A DNA stretch of 64,000 bases, taken from NCBI RefSeq assembly GCF_034479615.1, contig NZ_CP140255.1, positions 2,294,001-2,358,000 on the forward strand, read 5' to 3'. Shown here in pieces: positions 1 to 9,598 of this stretch (its first letter is position 1; each line of letters opens with the position of its first letter). The stretch comes from Vreelandella neptunia (GTDB lineage: Bacteria > Pseudomonadota > Gammaproteobacteria > Pseudomonadales > Halomonadaceae). The translations under genes and the position numbers were made by a program. Below the pieces are notes generated by a model that was given only the letters and a program-made list of their open reading frames with translations, was not told the origin of the DNA and made no database searches.

Positions 1-1
1 T

Positions 2-337
2 GATAATCAAGACGGCACCGTGACCGTGGGTATTACTGATCACGCCCAGCAGGCGCTAGGTGATGTTGTGTTTGTTGAACTGCCTGAAGTGGGAACAGCC
101 CTGAGCAAAGGCCAAGAGTTTGGCGTTATCGAATCGGTCAAAGCCGCTTCTGATCTCTACTCCCCAGTTGTTGGCGAAGTCATCGAAGTCAATGACGCCC
201 TGGAAGACGCCCCCGAAACAGTCAATGAATCCCCTTACGAAGGCGGTTGGATTATGAAAGTGCGTTTAGACAGCGACTCACTTGATAGCCTGCTTGACGC
301 AGATGCCTATCAAGCAACGCTAAGCGCCGACGACTAA
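2..337 (+). CDS. gcvH: Glycine cleavage system H protein (5' end missing)
   Basis: Lipoyl carrier of the glycine cleavage complex; it shuttles the aminomethyl group from the P protein to the T and L proteins in the cytoplasm. The frame is open from base 2 and reads [13 protein letters not shown], a typical GcvH N-terminal stretch, so the true start lies outside the window. The lipoylated lysine is seen in the ESVKA motif (codon 140-142). The downstream gene on the same strand is gcvP, which supports the call. The fragment covers roughly the last 110 residues of a protein that is usually near 130. Confidence 0.95.
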   Translation, partial: DNQDGTVTVGITDHAQQALGDVVFVELPEVGTALSKGQEFGVIESVKAASDLYSPVVGEVIEVNDALEDAPETVNESPYEGGWIMKVRLDSDSLDSLLDADAYQATLSADD

Positions 338-440
338 AGGCGGTCGCTGAATCATATATTAGGGCCTGCCTTTATCCTTTATGGCGGGCTCTTCGCTTAT
401 CGCCCTGCACGGTTCTCTCTTAACGTCCGGAATCTTTTTC

Positions 441-3335
441 ATGTCTCTTGAAACACGCCGTCTGGCCGAGCTGGCCGATCACGATGCTTTTATCAAACGT
501 CATAATGGTCCAAGTCAAGATGACGTGGCCACGATGTTAAAAGCGCTCAACATGCAGCACATGGAAGATCTGATTGAACAGACCGTGCCGAGCGATATTC
601 GTCTTGGCCGCGAGCTAGCGCTTGATGATCCGCGTAGCGAAGCGGAGGCGCTAGAGTACCTAGCCCAGCTAGCGCGGCAAAACCGTGTGGCAAAAAGCTA
701 TATTGGCCAGGGCTATTACGGCACCCATATGCCCGCGGTGATTCAGCGCAACGTATTGGAAAACCCAGGCTGGTACACAGCCTATACCCCCTACCAACCG
801 GAGATTTCTCAAGGCCGCCTGGAAGGGTTACTCAACTTCCAGCAAGTGGTCATGGATTTAACCGGCATGGAGCTGGCCAATGCGTCGCTGCTCGACGAAG
901 CCACCGCCGCCGCCGAAGCCATGGCGCTGTGTAAGCGTGGCAATAAGAGAAGCAAATCCAACGCTTTTTTCGTCGCCGACGACGTTTTCCCGCAAACGCT
1001 AGACGTGGTTAAAACCCGCGCTGAGTTCTTTGGCTTTGAGTTAATCACTGGGCCTGCGGAAGAGCTAGCCAACCATGATGTCTTTGGGGCGCTTGTCCAG
1101 TACCCCTCTGCCAGTGGCGAAGTGCGCGATCTGGCTCCGCTATTAAGCGCCGCGGCTGAGCGCAATATCATGACCTGCGTGGCCAGCGATCTGTTGAGTC
1201 TGGTGCTGCTTAAAGAGCCCGGCCAGCTCGGTGCGGATATTGTAGTGGGCAACTCCCAACGCTTTGGCGTACCCATGGGCTTTGGCGGCCCCCATGCGGC
1301 TTTCTTTGCTACTTCCGACAAGCTCAAGCGCTCGATCCCTGGGCGTATCATAGGCGTGTCAAAAGATAGCCGTGGTAACACAGCGCTGCGCATGGCGATG
1401 CAGACCCGCGAGCAGCATATTCGCCGCGAGAAAGCGACCTCTAACATCTGTACTGCCCAGGCACTTCTGGCCAACATCGCAGGTTTTTACGCCACTTATC
1501 ACGGCGCTGAAGGGCTGCGCAAAATTGCTGGCCGCGTTCACCGCTTGGCGACTCTGCTCGCCGAGGGCCTTAAGCAGGCAGGGGTAACGCTCGCTCATGA
1601 CAGTTGGTTTGATACGCTGCGTTTGACCGGCATTGACGCTGGCAAGATCCATGGTCGTGCCATGACTCACGATATTAACTTACACTACTTCGGCAATGGC
1701 GATGTGGGCATCAGTCTGGATGAAACCACCACCGCCCGCGACGTAGCAACGCTGTTTGACGTACTGCTGGGTGACGAGCACGGTCTTGCCGTTGCTGTTT
1801 TGGACGAGCAGGTAGTGGCTAACGGCGCTACAGGCATTCCCGCTGCCTGTATGCGCGAAAGCGACTTCTTGAGTCATCCCACCTTTAGCCGCTACCGCAG
1901 CGAAACAGAAATGCTGCGCTACTTGAAGCGTCTTGAGAACAAGGATCTGTCGCTTGCCCATGCAATGATCCCGCTCGGCTCCTGCACCATGAAGCTGAAC
2001 GCCACCAGCGAAATGATCCCCGTCTCCTGGCCCTCGTTTGCGCATCTGCACCCCTTCGCGCCCCGCGACCAGGTAGCTGGCTATCACCAAATGATCGACG
2101 AACTCTCGGCCTTTCTGGTCGAAGTCACCGGTTACGATCATCTCTCGATGCAGCCCAACTCTGGCGCTCAGGGCGAATATGCGGGCCTTGTGGCAATTCG
2201 TCGCTATCAGGCAGCCCAGGGAGAGGGACATCGCGATATCTGCTTGATACCAAGCTCCGCCCACGGCACCAACCCTGCCTCGGCAGCCATGGTGCAGATG
2301 AAAGTCGTCGTGGTCGAGTGCGATCAAAACGGCAACATCGACATGACGGATTTGCGTGCTAAAGCCGAGCAGCATCGCGATCAGCTCTCCGCCATCATGC
2401 TGACCTACCCTTCCACACACGGCGTGTTTGAAACCAGCGTGCGCGAAGCGTGCAAGATCGTTCACGATAACGGTGGCCAGGTGTATATCGATGGCGCCAA
2501 TATGAACGCCCAGGTGGGGTTAACCCGCCCCGGCGATTTTGGCGGCGATGTATCTCACCTTAACCTGCATAAAACGTTCTGTATTCCCCACGGTGGCGGC
2601 GGCCCGGGCATGGGGCCTATCGGCGTAAAAGCCCACCTGGCACCCTACGTTTCCAACCACGTGGTAACGCCAATCAATGGCGTCAACGCTGATAGCGGTG
2701 CGGTATCCGCGGCAGCGTTTGGCAGTGCCTCGATCCTACCCATCTCCTGGGCCTACATTAAAATGATGGGCGCGCGCGGCCTGCGTGAAGCCACCGAGCT
2801 TGCCATCCTAAACGCCAACTATATTGCCAAGCGTTTGGAAGCGGCATTCCCGATTCTTTATCGTGGCCAGAACGGTACGGTTGCCCACGAATGCATCATC
2901 GATATTCGTCCGCTTAAAGCGGCCTCTGGGATTAGCGAGGAGGATATCGCCAAACGCTTGATGGATTATGGTTTCCACGCACCGACCATGTCGTTCCCGG
3001 TGCCGGGCACGCTGATGATCGAACCCACCGAGTCTGAGTCGCTGTATGAAATCGACCGCTTCTGCGATGCGATGATTGCCATTCGTGACGAAATCGCCCG
3101 AGTGGAGAGCGGCGAATGGCCGCTGGATAACAATCCGCTGGTCAATGCGCCACATACCCAGGCGGATCTAATGGATAGCGACTGGCAGCGGCCTTATGAC
3201 CGCCAGTTGGCTGCCTTCCCGACCGCGGCTGTTCAAGCCGCTAAATACTGGCCCGCCGTTAACCGCGTCGATAACGTTTTCGGCGACCGTCAGTTAATCT
3301 GTTCCTGCCCTAGCATCGATGAGTACCGCAACTAA
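441..3335 (+). CDS. gcvP: Glycine dehydrogenase (decarboxylating), P protein
   Basis: PLP-dependent P protein of the glycine cleavage system; it decarboxylates glycine and loads the aminomethyl group on lipoyl-GcvH. At 964 residues from ATG 441 it has the length usual for the single-chain form. The PLP lysine is K711 in the NLHKTFC motif, followed by a glycine-rich segment ([11 protein letters not shown]). An upstream in-frame ATG at 381 would add 20 residues without family resemblance; [21 protein letters not shown] at 441 is the usual beginning. It lies 103 bp after gcvH and probably shares its transcript. A rho-independent terminator follows at 3382. Confidence 0.95.
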   Translation: MSLETRRLAELADHDAFIKRHNGPSQDDVATMLKALNMQHMEDLIEQTVPSDIRLGRELALDDPRSEAEALEYLAQLARQNRVAKSYIGQGYYGTHMPAVIQRNVLENPGWYTAYTPYQPEISQGRLEGLLNFQQVVMDLTGMELANASLLDEATAAAEAMALCKRGNKRSKSNAFFVADDVFPQTLDVVKTRAEFFGFELITGPAEELANHDVFGALVQYPSASGEVRDLAPLLSAAAERNIMTCVASDLLSLVLLKEPGQLGADIVVGNSQRFGVPMGFGGPHAAFFATSDKLKRSIPGRIIGVSKDSRGNTALRMAMQTREQHIRREKATSNICTAQALLANIAGFYATYHGAEGLRKIAGRVHRLATLLAEGLKQAGVTLAHDSWFDTLRLTGIDAGKIHGRAMTHDINLHYFGNGDVGISLDETTTARDVATLFDVLLGDEHGLAVAVLDEQVVANGATGIPAACMRESDFLSHPTFSRYRSETEMLRYLKRLENKDLSLAHAMIPLGSCTMKLNATSEMIPVSWPSFAHLHPFAPRDQVAGYHQMIDELSAFLVEVTGYDHLSMQPNSGAQGEYAGLVAIRRYQAAQGEGHRDICLIPSSAHGTNPASAAMVQMKVVVVECDQNGNIDMTDLRAKAEQHRDQLSAIMLTYPSTHGVFETSVREACKIVHDNGGQVYIDGANMNAQVGLTRPGDFGGDVSHLNLHKTFCIPHGGGGPGMGPIGVKAHLAPYVSNHVVTPINGVNADSGAVSAAAFGSASILPISWAYIKMMGARGLREATELAILNANYIAKRLEAAFPILYRGQNGTVAHECIIDIRPLKAASGISEEDIAKRLMDYGFHAPTMSFPVPGTLMIEPTESESLYEIDRFCDAMIAIRDEIARVESGEWPLDNNPLVNAPHTQADLMDSDWQRPYDRQLAAFPTAAVQAAKYWPAVNRVDNVFGDRQLICSCPSIDEYRN

Positions 3336-3381
3336 CGGCAAAGCTGACAAGATGTGAAGCGATAGCGCTTTAAGTTGCGAG

Positions 3382-3427
3382 AACGCCCTTGGTGCCTAAT
3401 CAATTAGACGGCATCAGGGGCGTTTTT
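3382..3427 (+). terminator. Rho-independent terminator of gcvP, overlapping the 3' end of the LysR gene
   Basis: A 15-bp stem (AACGCCCTTGGTGCC pairing with GGCATCAGGGGCGTT through two G-T wobbles) is followed by six T residues on the plus strand. The loop holds the stop codon region of the convergent LysR gene (stop at 3400-3402), so the two convergent genes share this element. Confidence 0.8.
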
Positions 3428-4305
3428 TCTTGCAGGCGCTGAGTGTGAAAACCGTCTAACAGCTTTTCGTAACGCTTGGGCAACACAGAGTCGCGGCGGC
3501 GCAGCAAATAGAGTACCTCATTGACCGCATGGGGCAGGTTCAACGCTTTTACCTGGCGCTGCCAGGGGGAAGTTTCCAATACCAATCGCGATACCACGCT
3601 AAAGCCCAACCCCCTGGCAACCGCGTCCAGTACCATGCTGACTTCATTGGTAAAGCCTTGATGGCGGAAGTGGGTCATTGAGCGAAACTCGTCGGGATAA
3701 TTGGCTCGCAGCAGTGCATTGGCATGGTTAATGCCGTCGTAATAGTTGAGAAAGCCAATGCCCATTAAATCTGACAGCGTGCTACCCGCAAAATCTGCAG
3801 GCACCACCAGGCAGAGTGGCTCTTCATGCCAAATGCTGCAATTAAGCTCAGGGTGACGCATTGCCTCGGTAACTATCCCGATGTCATAACGCCCTTCGAG
3901 CAAGTCATTGACGATTTCGTGGTTAAACGCAAAGCTATAGTTGACCGTTAAATTGGGGTGCATTTGCTGATGCCCCAATATATACGGATAGAACATAAGA
4001 CCAACGCTACCCGGCGAGGCGATGCGGCAGTCACCGCTATCCAAGGAGTCATCGTCTAGCCCGTGACGGAACTGCTCATGCTCAGCAAATAACTTTAAAG
4101 CGTAATCGTAAGCACGCCGCCCCGACTCGGTTAATGTAAAGCTGCGCCCCTTGCGCTCTAGCAGCTCTTTATTTAAATAGTCCTCTAACTTGCGTACATG
4201 CTGGCTTACGCCCGGCTGGGTCATTTCTAAACGTTGCGCCGTACGGGTAAAGCTGCCTGTTTCAACAAGCGTAATAAAGGTACGAAAATAGTGGGCATTG
4301 AACAT
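3400..4305 (-). CDS. LysR-family transcriptional regulator
   Basis: 301 residues with an N-terminal winged helix-turn-helix (about residues 1-60; FRTFITLVETGSFTRTAQRL then MTQPGVSQHVRKLE) and a periplasmic-binding-protein-like effector domain (about 90-290). LysR proteins usually bind upstream of a divergent target, which here would be ppnN at 4524. The inducer cannot be read from the sequence. It is convergent with gcvP, whose terminator overlaps its stop codon. Confidence 0.9.
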   Translation of the reverse strand: MFNAHYFRTFITLVETGSFTRTAQRLEMTQPGVSQHVRKLEDYLNKELLERKGRSFTLTESGRRAYDYALKLFAEHEQFRHGLDDDSLDSGDCRIASPGSVGLMFYPYILGHQQMHPNLTVNYSFAFNHEIVNDLLEGRYDIGIVTEAMRHPELNCSIWHEEPLCLVVPADFAGSTLSDLMGIGFLNYYDGINHANALLRANYPDEFRSMTHFRHQGFTNEVSMVLDAVARGLGFSVVSRLVLETSPWQRQVKALNLPHAVNEVLYLLRRRDSVLPKRYEKLLDGFHTQRLQEKTPLMPSN

Positions 4306-4523
4306 AGTGAAGCGCCATGGTCTTTGATAACGGTCTTTAGCAGCTCTGTTTGAGAACCCGCTTTAGGCAATAGTTGAGTAACTCACAAAAAACGCTATTG
4401 CCGCCGCCCTATAAAATATGCCCCATAATAGCACACCCCGGCGAGCCAGCCGCTGCGCTGTACCCACCGCTTGGGCGTGGTAGTATGCCAAAAGACATCA
4501 AACGATTAGGGACAGCCCCGCTA

Positions 4524-5906
4524 ATGACCGAAAACGTTCAACCTCGCGCCACCCTTTCCAGCATCATCTCCCCCGAGGGGAGCCTCGAAGTACTCTCTCA
4601 ACATGAAGTTAATCGACTGCATAAAACGTCTCAAAGCGGTCTACACGATCTACTTCGGCGCTGTGCGTTGGCAGTACTCAATTGCGGCAATCCCAGCGAC
4701 GATAGCCTGGCGATTTTAGAAGCCTATAAAGATTTCGATATTGAAGTGCTGCAGCAAGACCGCGGCATTCGCTTAAAGCTCACTAACGCCCCCGCCGAGG
4801 CCTTCGTAGATGGCCGCATGATTCGAGGTATCCGCGAGCATCTATCCTCGATCATTCGCGATATTGTGTACGTCTACAATGAGATTCAGCACCACAATCG
4901 TTTTGACCTGAGTACGGGAGAAGGCACCACCAATGCGGTCTTCCACATCCTACGCAAAGCGGGCACGTTAAAACCCGGCCGCGACCCTAGCCTGGTGGTA
5001 TGTTGGGGCGGCCACTCTATCTCCCGAGAAGAGTACGAATATACCAAAGATGTCGGCTACCACTTAGGTCTGCGCGATTTAGATATTTGTACCGGCTGTG
5101 GCCCTGGCGCCATGAAAGGGCCCATGAAAGGCGCTAACGTTGCGCATGCCAAGCAGCGGCGTAAAGAAGGCCGCTATTTGGGTGTTTCGGAGCCCGGCAT
5201 TATCGCGGCCGAAGCGCCCAACCCCATCGTCAATGAACTGGTGGTCATGCCAGACATTGAAAAACGCTTGGAAGCCTTTGTGCGCCTGGGCCATGGCATT
5301 ATCGTTTTTCCTGGCGGGGTGGGCACCGCGGAAGAGATTCTTTATCTACTGGGCATTCTGTTGCACCCCAGCAACCAGGACATTCCTTTCCCGTTAATTT
5401 TCACTGGCCCTGCCAATTCAGCGGCCTACTTTCAGAAAATTGATGAGTTCCTAGTCTATACCCTCGGTGAGGATATCCGCCGTTACTACACCATCATTAC
5501 CGGCGATCCGGTCTCGGTTGCACGCACCATGCGCCACGGCATCGATGAGATCGCTGAATTTCGGCGCACCCATCAAGATGCGTTCTACTACAACTGGCGA
5601 TTGACCATTGCGCGCGATTTCCAGGCAACCTTTGAGCCGACTCACGACGCCATGCGTGGCTTAGCGCTGCACCGCCAGCAGCCCACCCACGAGCTCGCCG
5701 CCAATCTGCGTCGTGCTTTCTCTGGGATTGTCGCTGGCAACGTCAAAGAGGCTGGCATTCGAGCCATTGAAGCTCATGGCCCCTTTGTACTGACCGCAGA
5801 GCCCGAACTCATGCAACGCCTAGACGAGCTACTCACCTCGTTTGTAGCCCAAGGGCGCATGAAACTCGATGGTCAGCACTATGTGCCCTGCTATGTGCTG
5901 AAATAA
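4524..5906 (+). CDS. ppnN: Pyrimidine/purine nucleotide 5'-monophosphate nucleosidase
   Basis: Matches the PpnN (YgdH) family, cytoplasmic enzymes that hydrolyse the N-glycosidic bond of nucleoside monophosphates and bind (p)ppGpp. The LOG-like Rossmann core carries the family motif PGGVGTAEE, and the stretches SLEVLSQHEV and AEAFVDGRMIRGIREHL resemble E. coli PpnN. From ATG 4524 the protein is 460 residues, close to the 454 of E. coli. ATGs at 4485 and 4374 are in frame but add sequence without resemblance to the family. It is divergent from the LysR gene. Confidence 0.88.
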   Translation: MTENVQPRATLSSIISPEGSLEVLSQHEVNRLHKTSQSGLHDLLRRCALAVLNCGNPSDDSLAILEAYKDFDIEVLQQDRGIRLKLTNAPAEAFVDGRMIRGIREHLSSIIRDIVYVYNEIQHHNRFDLSTGEGTTNAVFHILRKAGTLKPGRDPSLVVCWGGHSISREEYEYTKDVGYHLGLRDLDICTGCGPGAMKGPMKGANVAHAKQRRKEGRYLGVSEPGIIAAEAPNPIVNELVVMPDIEKRLEAFVRLGHGIIVFPGGVGTAEEILYLLGILLHPSNQDIPFPLIFTGPANSAAYFQKIDEFLVYTLGEDIRRYYTIITGDPVSVARTMRHGIDEIAEFRRTHQDAFYYNWRLTIARDFQATFEPTHDAMRGLALHRQQPTHELAANLRRAFSGIVAGNVKEAGIRAIEAHGPFVLTAEPELMQRLDELLTSFVAQGRMKLDGQHYVPCYVLK

Positions 5907-5933
5907 AAACGCTCAATCCTGAAGGGAACAATA

Positions 5934-5965
5934 CGCACAGCTGCCTGTTGAGCGGCGGCTGTGCG
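5934..5965 (+). terminator. Hairpin after ppnN
   Basis: A 12-bp stem (CGCACAGCTGCC with GGCGGCTGTGCG, one T-G wobble) and an 8-base loop lie 28 bases after the ppnN stop. No T-tract follows, so it may be a weak terminator or an mRNA 3'-end stabiliser between ppnN and the TSUP gene. Confidence 0.5.
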
Positions 5966-5987
5966 CTAAAAAGGGCCGGGTCGCCTT

Positions 5988-6722
5988 ATGCTGTTAATTG
6001 CGTTTATAGCGCTACTCGTCGCAGGTATCGTCAAAGGCGCCATCGGTTCAGGCGTCCCGGTTATTGTCGTACCCATTCTCACCATGCTGTACGACGTTCA
6101 ACTCGCTATCGCTCTATTAGTCGCGCCTAACCTATTTAGCAATGCTTTACAGGTATGGCAATATCGACGCCACCTACTACCCTTGCGCTTCTTGGCAGCT
6201 TTCTCCATTGCTGGCGGGCTAGGCATCGTTCTGGGCACTTGGGGATTAGTCGTTTTATCTCCCGAAATACTGTCACTGGGTGTCGCGGGTGTGATCGTGC
6301 TTTACCTGATCATCAAAGTGATGAAGCGACGCATCGCCCTGCCTTTTACTATCGCTGCACGACTAGTGATCCCCATTGGTCTAATGGCAGGCGTGCTTCA
6401 AGGTGCTGCGGGTATGTCGGCGCCCGCTTCGGTTACCTTTCTCAATGCGATGCAGCTGAAACGAAACGTATTTATTGGCTCCATCTCGGTCTTCTTCGTC
6501 GCCATTACCTGTGTTCAAATACCGGCGCTTATAAACGCGGGCATTTTAACCCTGGAACGTTTTCTGTTTAGCATCCTTGCTCTTGTGGTCATACTCGCCG
6601 CCATGCCCCTAGGCGCCCGCCTGGGCAATCGGCTGCCCCACCGCTGGTTCGATAATTTGGTTATGCTGCTGCTAGCCAGTATCGCCGGTAAAATTTTTAT
6701 CGATACGCTGATGGCTGGCTAG
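5988..6722 (+). CDS. TauE/SafE (TSUP) family permease
   Basis: 244-residue integral membrane protein with about seven or eight hydrophobic segments and the TSUP-type N-terminal segment (GIVKGAIGSGVPVIVVPIL), repeated in weaker form in the second half (GVLQGAAGMSAPASVTFLN), as expected for this internally duplicated family. TSUP members export or import small organic or sulfur anions such as sulfite, sulfoacetate or taurine products; the substrate here cannot be assigned. It starts 81 bp after ppnN. The ribosome binding site is weak. Confidence 0.82.
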   Translation: MLLIAFIALLVAGIVKGAIGSGVPVIVVPILTMLYDVQLAIALLVAPNLFSNALQVWQYRRHLLPLRFLAAFSIAGGLGIVLGTWGLVVLSPEILSLGVAGVIVLYLIIKVMKRRIALPFTIAARLVIPIGLMAGVLQGAAGMSAPASVTFLNAMQLKRNVFIGSISVFFVAITCVQIPALINAGILTLERFLFSILALVVILAAMPLGARLGNRLPHRWFDNLVMLLLASIAGKIFIDTLMAG

Positions 6723-6856
6723 CTCTACGAAGAGCTTTCTCTACGCTTTTTTCTCACTTCAACTAAACAGTGTTGGGAACCAAGTCAGGTAAAAGTGGCC
6801 AGAATAGCTACACTGAGTGGGCATTTCCTCACTATTGACCTTGAAAGGAACTCAAC

Positions 6857-7057
6857 ATGTCGATGATCAACCAGCTAAAAGATGTAAAAACTAAAGATTT
6901 CGCCAAGCACTGCTATGAAAGCAGCAGCGTCGATAAACTGCGCGAGGCATCGGAAGGCAGTGCCGATCAATCAGAAATGGAGCACTGGGGGTTAACCGAA
7001 GGGCAGTGGGAAGAGGCGATTGTTGCCGCCCTCGCCGACCATGAAGCCAAAGAGTAA
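6857..7057 (+). CDS. Small acidic hypothetical protein (66 aa)
   Basis: A short, soluble, acidic protein (LREASEGSADQSEMEHWGLTE) with no membrane segment and a single cysteine. A good ribosome binding site (GAAAGGAA) sits 8 bases before ATG, and a strong terminator follows, so it is most likely a real monocistronic gene. I do not recognise its family. The C-terminal half (LTEGQWEEAIVAALADHEAKE) is predicted helical. Confidence 0.65.
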   Translation: MSMINQLKDVKTKDFAKHCYESSSVDKLREASEGSADQSEMEHWGLTEGQWEEAIVAALADHEAKE

Positions 7058-7098
7058 GTATTCCCCCTTAACGCAAAGATTATTGGTAGAGACAGGTG

Positions 7099-7128
7099 CG
7101 CCCTAGCGGATAACCGCTAGGGCGTTTT
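7099..7128 (+). terminator. Rho-independent terminator of the 66-aa gene
   Basis: Perfect 11-bp stem CGCCCTAGCGG / CCGCTAGGGCG with an ATAA loop, followed by TTTTGGTTTT. It can also serve the convergent lipoprotein gene. Confidence 0.85.
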
Positions 7129-7173
7129 GGTTTTCCAGGGCTTACTGTACACAGGGCTTACTCCACCCGAGGC

Positions 7174-8010
7174 TCACTCCAAACGGGAGAAGGCAATACC
7201 ACCATACTCCTTCTGCAGTCGCTCAAGCCTGGCCAGTTCGTGTTCCGTTAGCTCGGGCGAGTCCCATAATGGCTGTTCATCAAGATCTTTCAGTCCTTGC
7301 AAGGTAACCGTCAGCTCTGCATCGCTGGGTATTTGAGCATTCCCCCATGGACCAAAGCGGTTAGGCGCAAGGCTCCACTCCAGTGTTTCGCCAGGCTCCA
7401 TGCCACCAGGAACAACGTAGTAAAACGTTTCATCCACCCAAGGTACTGAGTGATCTGGGCTCGTCACCACGCCCCTCAACAGAAGCTCAGAAATGGCCTG
7501 GTCCGTGCCATTGGTCACTTCAAGATCAATCACCGGTTCCGGAGCGCCGTAAGGGCTTGAGCCCATGTAATAGCGTGCACTGTCAATGGTAAACCGAGCT
7601 AACTGCTGCTGGTCACTGGTGGCTTTTGCACGCTTCTCTTCCAGCCGCTTTAAGGTGCGAATAGCCTGTTCGCGCTCGCGTGCCCGGCGCTCGCGCAGAA
7701 TCTGATCGGCACGCTGGATCACCTGATCCCCCGTTAACCCATGCATTTGCGCGTTGGCAGTTTCGGCGATCTCAGCGGCATTCATGCGGTGGGGGTTGAG
7801 AATATCGATACCACTAAACGATGTCGACGTGGCGATAATGATCAAGCCTTGATCAAACTCATCGCGCTTGTAGGTGGGCAAGGAGTTACGCACTTTCTCA
7901 ACAGAGACAACCGACGCAGGCATGGAGCTAGTATCAATTTTGGGATCTGAGCAACCAGCTATCATGAGTACAGATAGTGATATTGCAGACAGCCTTAGCA
8001 GGCTCCACAT
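7174..8010 (-). CDS. Predicted lipoprotein, function unknown
   Basis: 278 residues. The N-terminus is a lipoprotein signal (hydrophobic stretch then LMIAGC with Cys20 as lipidation site). Residues about 35-60 (VRNSLPTYKRDEFDQGLIIIA) resemble a short lipoprotein domain found in proteobacterial proteins of the DUF6694 type. A basic helical segment (about 100-130, rich in Arg/Glu, possibly coiled coil) links to a C-terminal beta-rich part (about 140-235). No catalytic motif is visible. It is monocistronic and convergent with the 66-aa gene. Confidence 0.7.
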   Translation of the reverse strand: MWSLLRLSAISLSVLMIAGCSDPKIDTSSMPASVVSVEKVRNSLPTYKRDEFDQGLIIIATSTSFSGIDILNPHRMNAAEIAETANAQMHGLTGDQVIQRADQILRERRAREREQAIRTLKRLEEKRAKATSDQQQLARFTIDSARYYMGSSPYGAPEPVIDLEVTNGTDQAISELLLRGVVTSPDHSVPWVDETFYYVVPGGMEPGETLEWSLAPNRFGPWGNAQIPSDAELTVTLQGLKDLDEQPLWDSPELTEHELARLERLQKEYGGIAFSRLE

Positions 8011-8154
8011 ACAATCACCTCAAAGCAGGCAGATAAAAATTCCAGAGGAGCTTAACGGAAAGCGCTATTAACCACTAGCCCCCGGTGGTTGGGAGAGCGT
8101 TTCAAGCTCTTTAAAAACGCTTAAAGATTAGTTTAGAACACTGAACGAATCCTA

Positions 8155-9144
8155 TTACCCGCCTGTTGCATTCATAAACCTCACTATTTGAACTTCACCA
8201 TCCGTGGTGAAGTGATGGCGCTCAGGTTTTTTCTTCATTGCCGCCACAATGCTCGATTTAAGCCGCTGGGTATCACCCGGATAACGTCGCATTACGGAGC
8301 GTAAATCTACCGAGTGCTCATTGCCCAGGCAAAGCAGTAGCCGCCCTTCAGCCGTTACTCGAACACGGTTACAGGCAGCACAGAAATTATGGCTATGGGG
8401 AGAGATGAAGCCAATCCGCGACTGGCTGTCTGCCATACGGTAATAGCGGGATGGACCTAGGGTGGTCTCAGTGGTGGGTAAGAGTTGATAGTGGTTTTCT
8501 ATGGTCTCGCGTACCGCATCGGTGGAAAGAAAGGTTTCACCACGGTTATGCTCGCTGATAGCGCCCAGCGGCATCTCCTCAATAAAGCTTATATCGACGT
8601 GTTCATCCCGGGCAAAGTTTACCAAGTCGATAATTTCGTCGTCATTGCGCCCCTTGAGCAATACGGCGTTTAGCTTAATCGACTGAAAGCCAGCGCGGCG
8701 CGCTGCACGGATACCCGCGATCACCTGATCAAGATCTCCCGTCCGGGTTAATGCTTTAAAGCGTTCGGGCTTGAGCGAGTCGAGGCTAATATTGAGCCGA
8801 TGTAGCCCGCCTTGGCGCAAAGCATTGGCATGCTTGACCAAACCTGAGCCGTTGGTGGTCATCGCCAGCTCGCGCAGACCTACCAATGCACCGAGTTTTT
8901 GCACTAGTGTTAGTACGCCCTGGCGTACTAACGGCTCACCGCCAGTTAGACGAATTTTCTCCACGCCCAGCTCGACAAATGCCTGTGAAAGCGCGGCTAT
9001 CTCCTCAAGGGTAAGCAGTTGGGCGCGTGGCAGAAAGGTCATTTCCTCAGCCATGCAATACACACAGCGAAAATCACAACGATCAGTCACCGATATACGC
9101 AGGTAACGCACCGTGCGGCCAAACCCATCTACTAGTGCATTCAT
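8155..9144 (-). CDS. moaA: GTP 3',8-cyclase (molybdenum cofactor step 1)
   Basis: Radical SAM enzyme that makes 3',8-cyclo-GTP, the first step of molybdenum cofactor synthesis. The SAM cluster motif is C23-x3-C27-x2-C30 (CDFRCVYC), with the GGEP-type motif ([10 protein letters not shown]) after it. A second cysteine group near the C-terminus ([19 protein letters not shown]) binds the substrate-side cluster. The protein ends in the conserved Gly-Gly needed for activity. 329 residues is normal. Its start codon overlaps the stop of the upstream DGC gene by 4 bp, so the two are translationally coupled. The cofactor serves NarG nearby. Confidence 0.95.
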   Translation of the reverse strand: MNALVDGFGRTVRYLRISVTDRCDFRCVYCMAEEMTFLPRAQLLTLEEIAALSQAFVELGVEKIRLTGGEPLVRQGVLTLVQKLGALVGLRELAMTTNGSGLVKHANALRQGGLHRLNISLDSLKPERFKALTRTGDLDQVIAGIRAARRAGFQSIKLNAVLLKGRNDDEIIDLVNFARDEHVDISFIEEMPLGAISEHNRGETFLSTDAVRETIENHYQLLPTTETTLGPSRYYRMADSQSRIGFISPHSHNFCAACNRVRVTAEGRLLLCLGNEHSVDLRSVMRRYPGDTQRLKSSIVAAMKKKPERHHFTTDGEVQIVRFMNATGG

Positions 9145-9545
9145 TCTACGGGCTCCTCTTGGGTACTGGCATTAACGGGCAGCCGGGCAATGAGTCCTTT
9201 TACCTCTGCGGTAACCTCAGCGATTGTTTGCTCATCATAAAACTGGCCCCGCCGCTTGCGCAGGCCGTTTTCATATAGCTTTACGTGCTCTGTGGGTATC
9301 ACATCCGCTTTGGCGAGACAGTGGCTGGCGCAGTGCATCTGGCACCCGTCAATGGCCACAATAGGGCGCCCGGAGCGTGCAATGCGCACCAGGCCGGGCA
9401 CACCACCGCCCACACCGGCAATGCAGGACATTTCTGCCTCTCCTGCATGGTCAAGACGCAGGGCAACGCTATTGGCAAGTTGCGCCACATCAGAGCAGCC
9501 GGAGCAGGCATAAATCAGTGTGCGGGGTTTGTGTTGTGAAGACAT
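9141..9545 (-). CDS. DGC-domain putative zinc-binding protein
   Basis: 134 residues from ATG 9545, chosen because AGGAG lies five bases before it; an in-frame ATG at 9566 lacks a site. Cysteines occur in [14 protein letters not shown] near the N-terminus and in the diagnostic motif [12 protein letters not shown], which defines the DGC family (named after Asp-Gly-Cys). The biochemical role of the family is not established. It sits between moeA and moaA in the molybdenum cofactor operon and overlaps moaA by 4 bp, so a metal or sulfur-handling role for cofactor or nitrate reductase maturation is an inference from context. Confidence 0.8.
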   Translation of the reverse strand: MSSQHKPRTLIYACSGCSDVAQLANSVALRLDHAGEAEMSCIAGVGGGVPGLVRIARSGRPIVAIDGCQMHCASHCLAKADVIPTEHVKLYENGLRKRRGQFYDEQTIAEVTAEVKGLIARLPVNASTQEEPVE

Positions 9546-9598
9546 ACCCTCTCCTATGAAAAACAAACGAGGTCAGTGGCCACGATAGGAAAAGCTGT

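Noticed and set aside
1680..2465. A minus-strand open frame inside gcvP
   Set aside because: Antisense shadow of an intact gcvP, without ribosome binding site or family resemblance.
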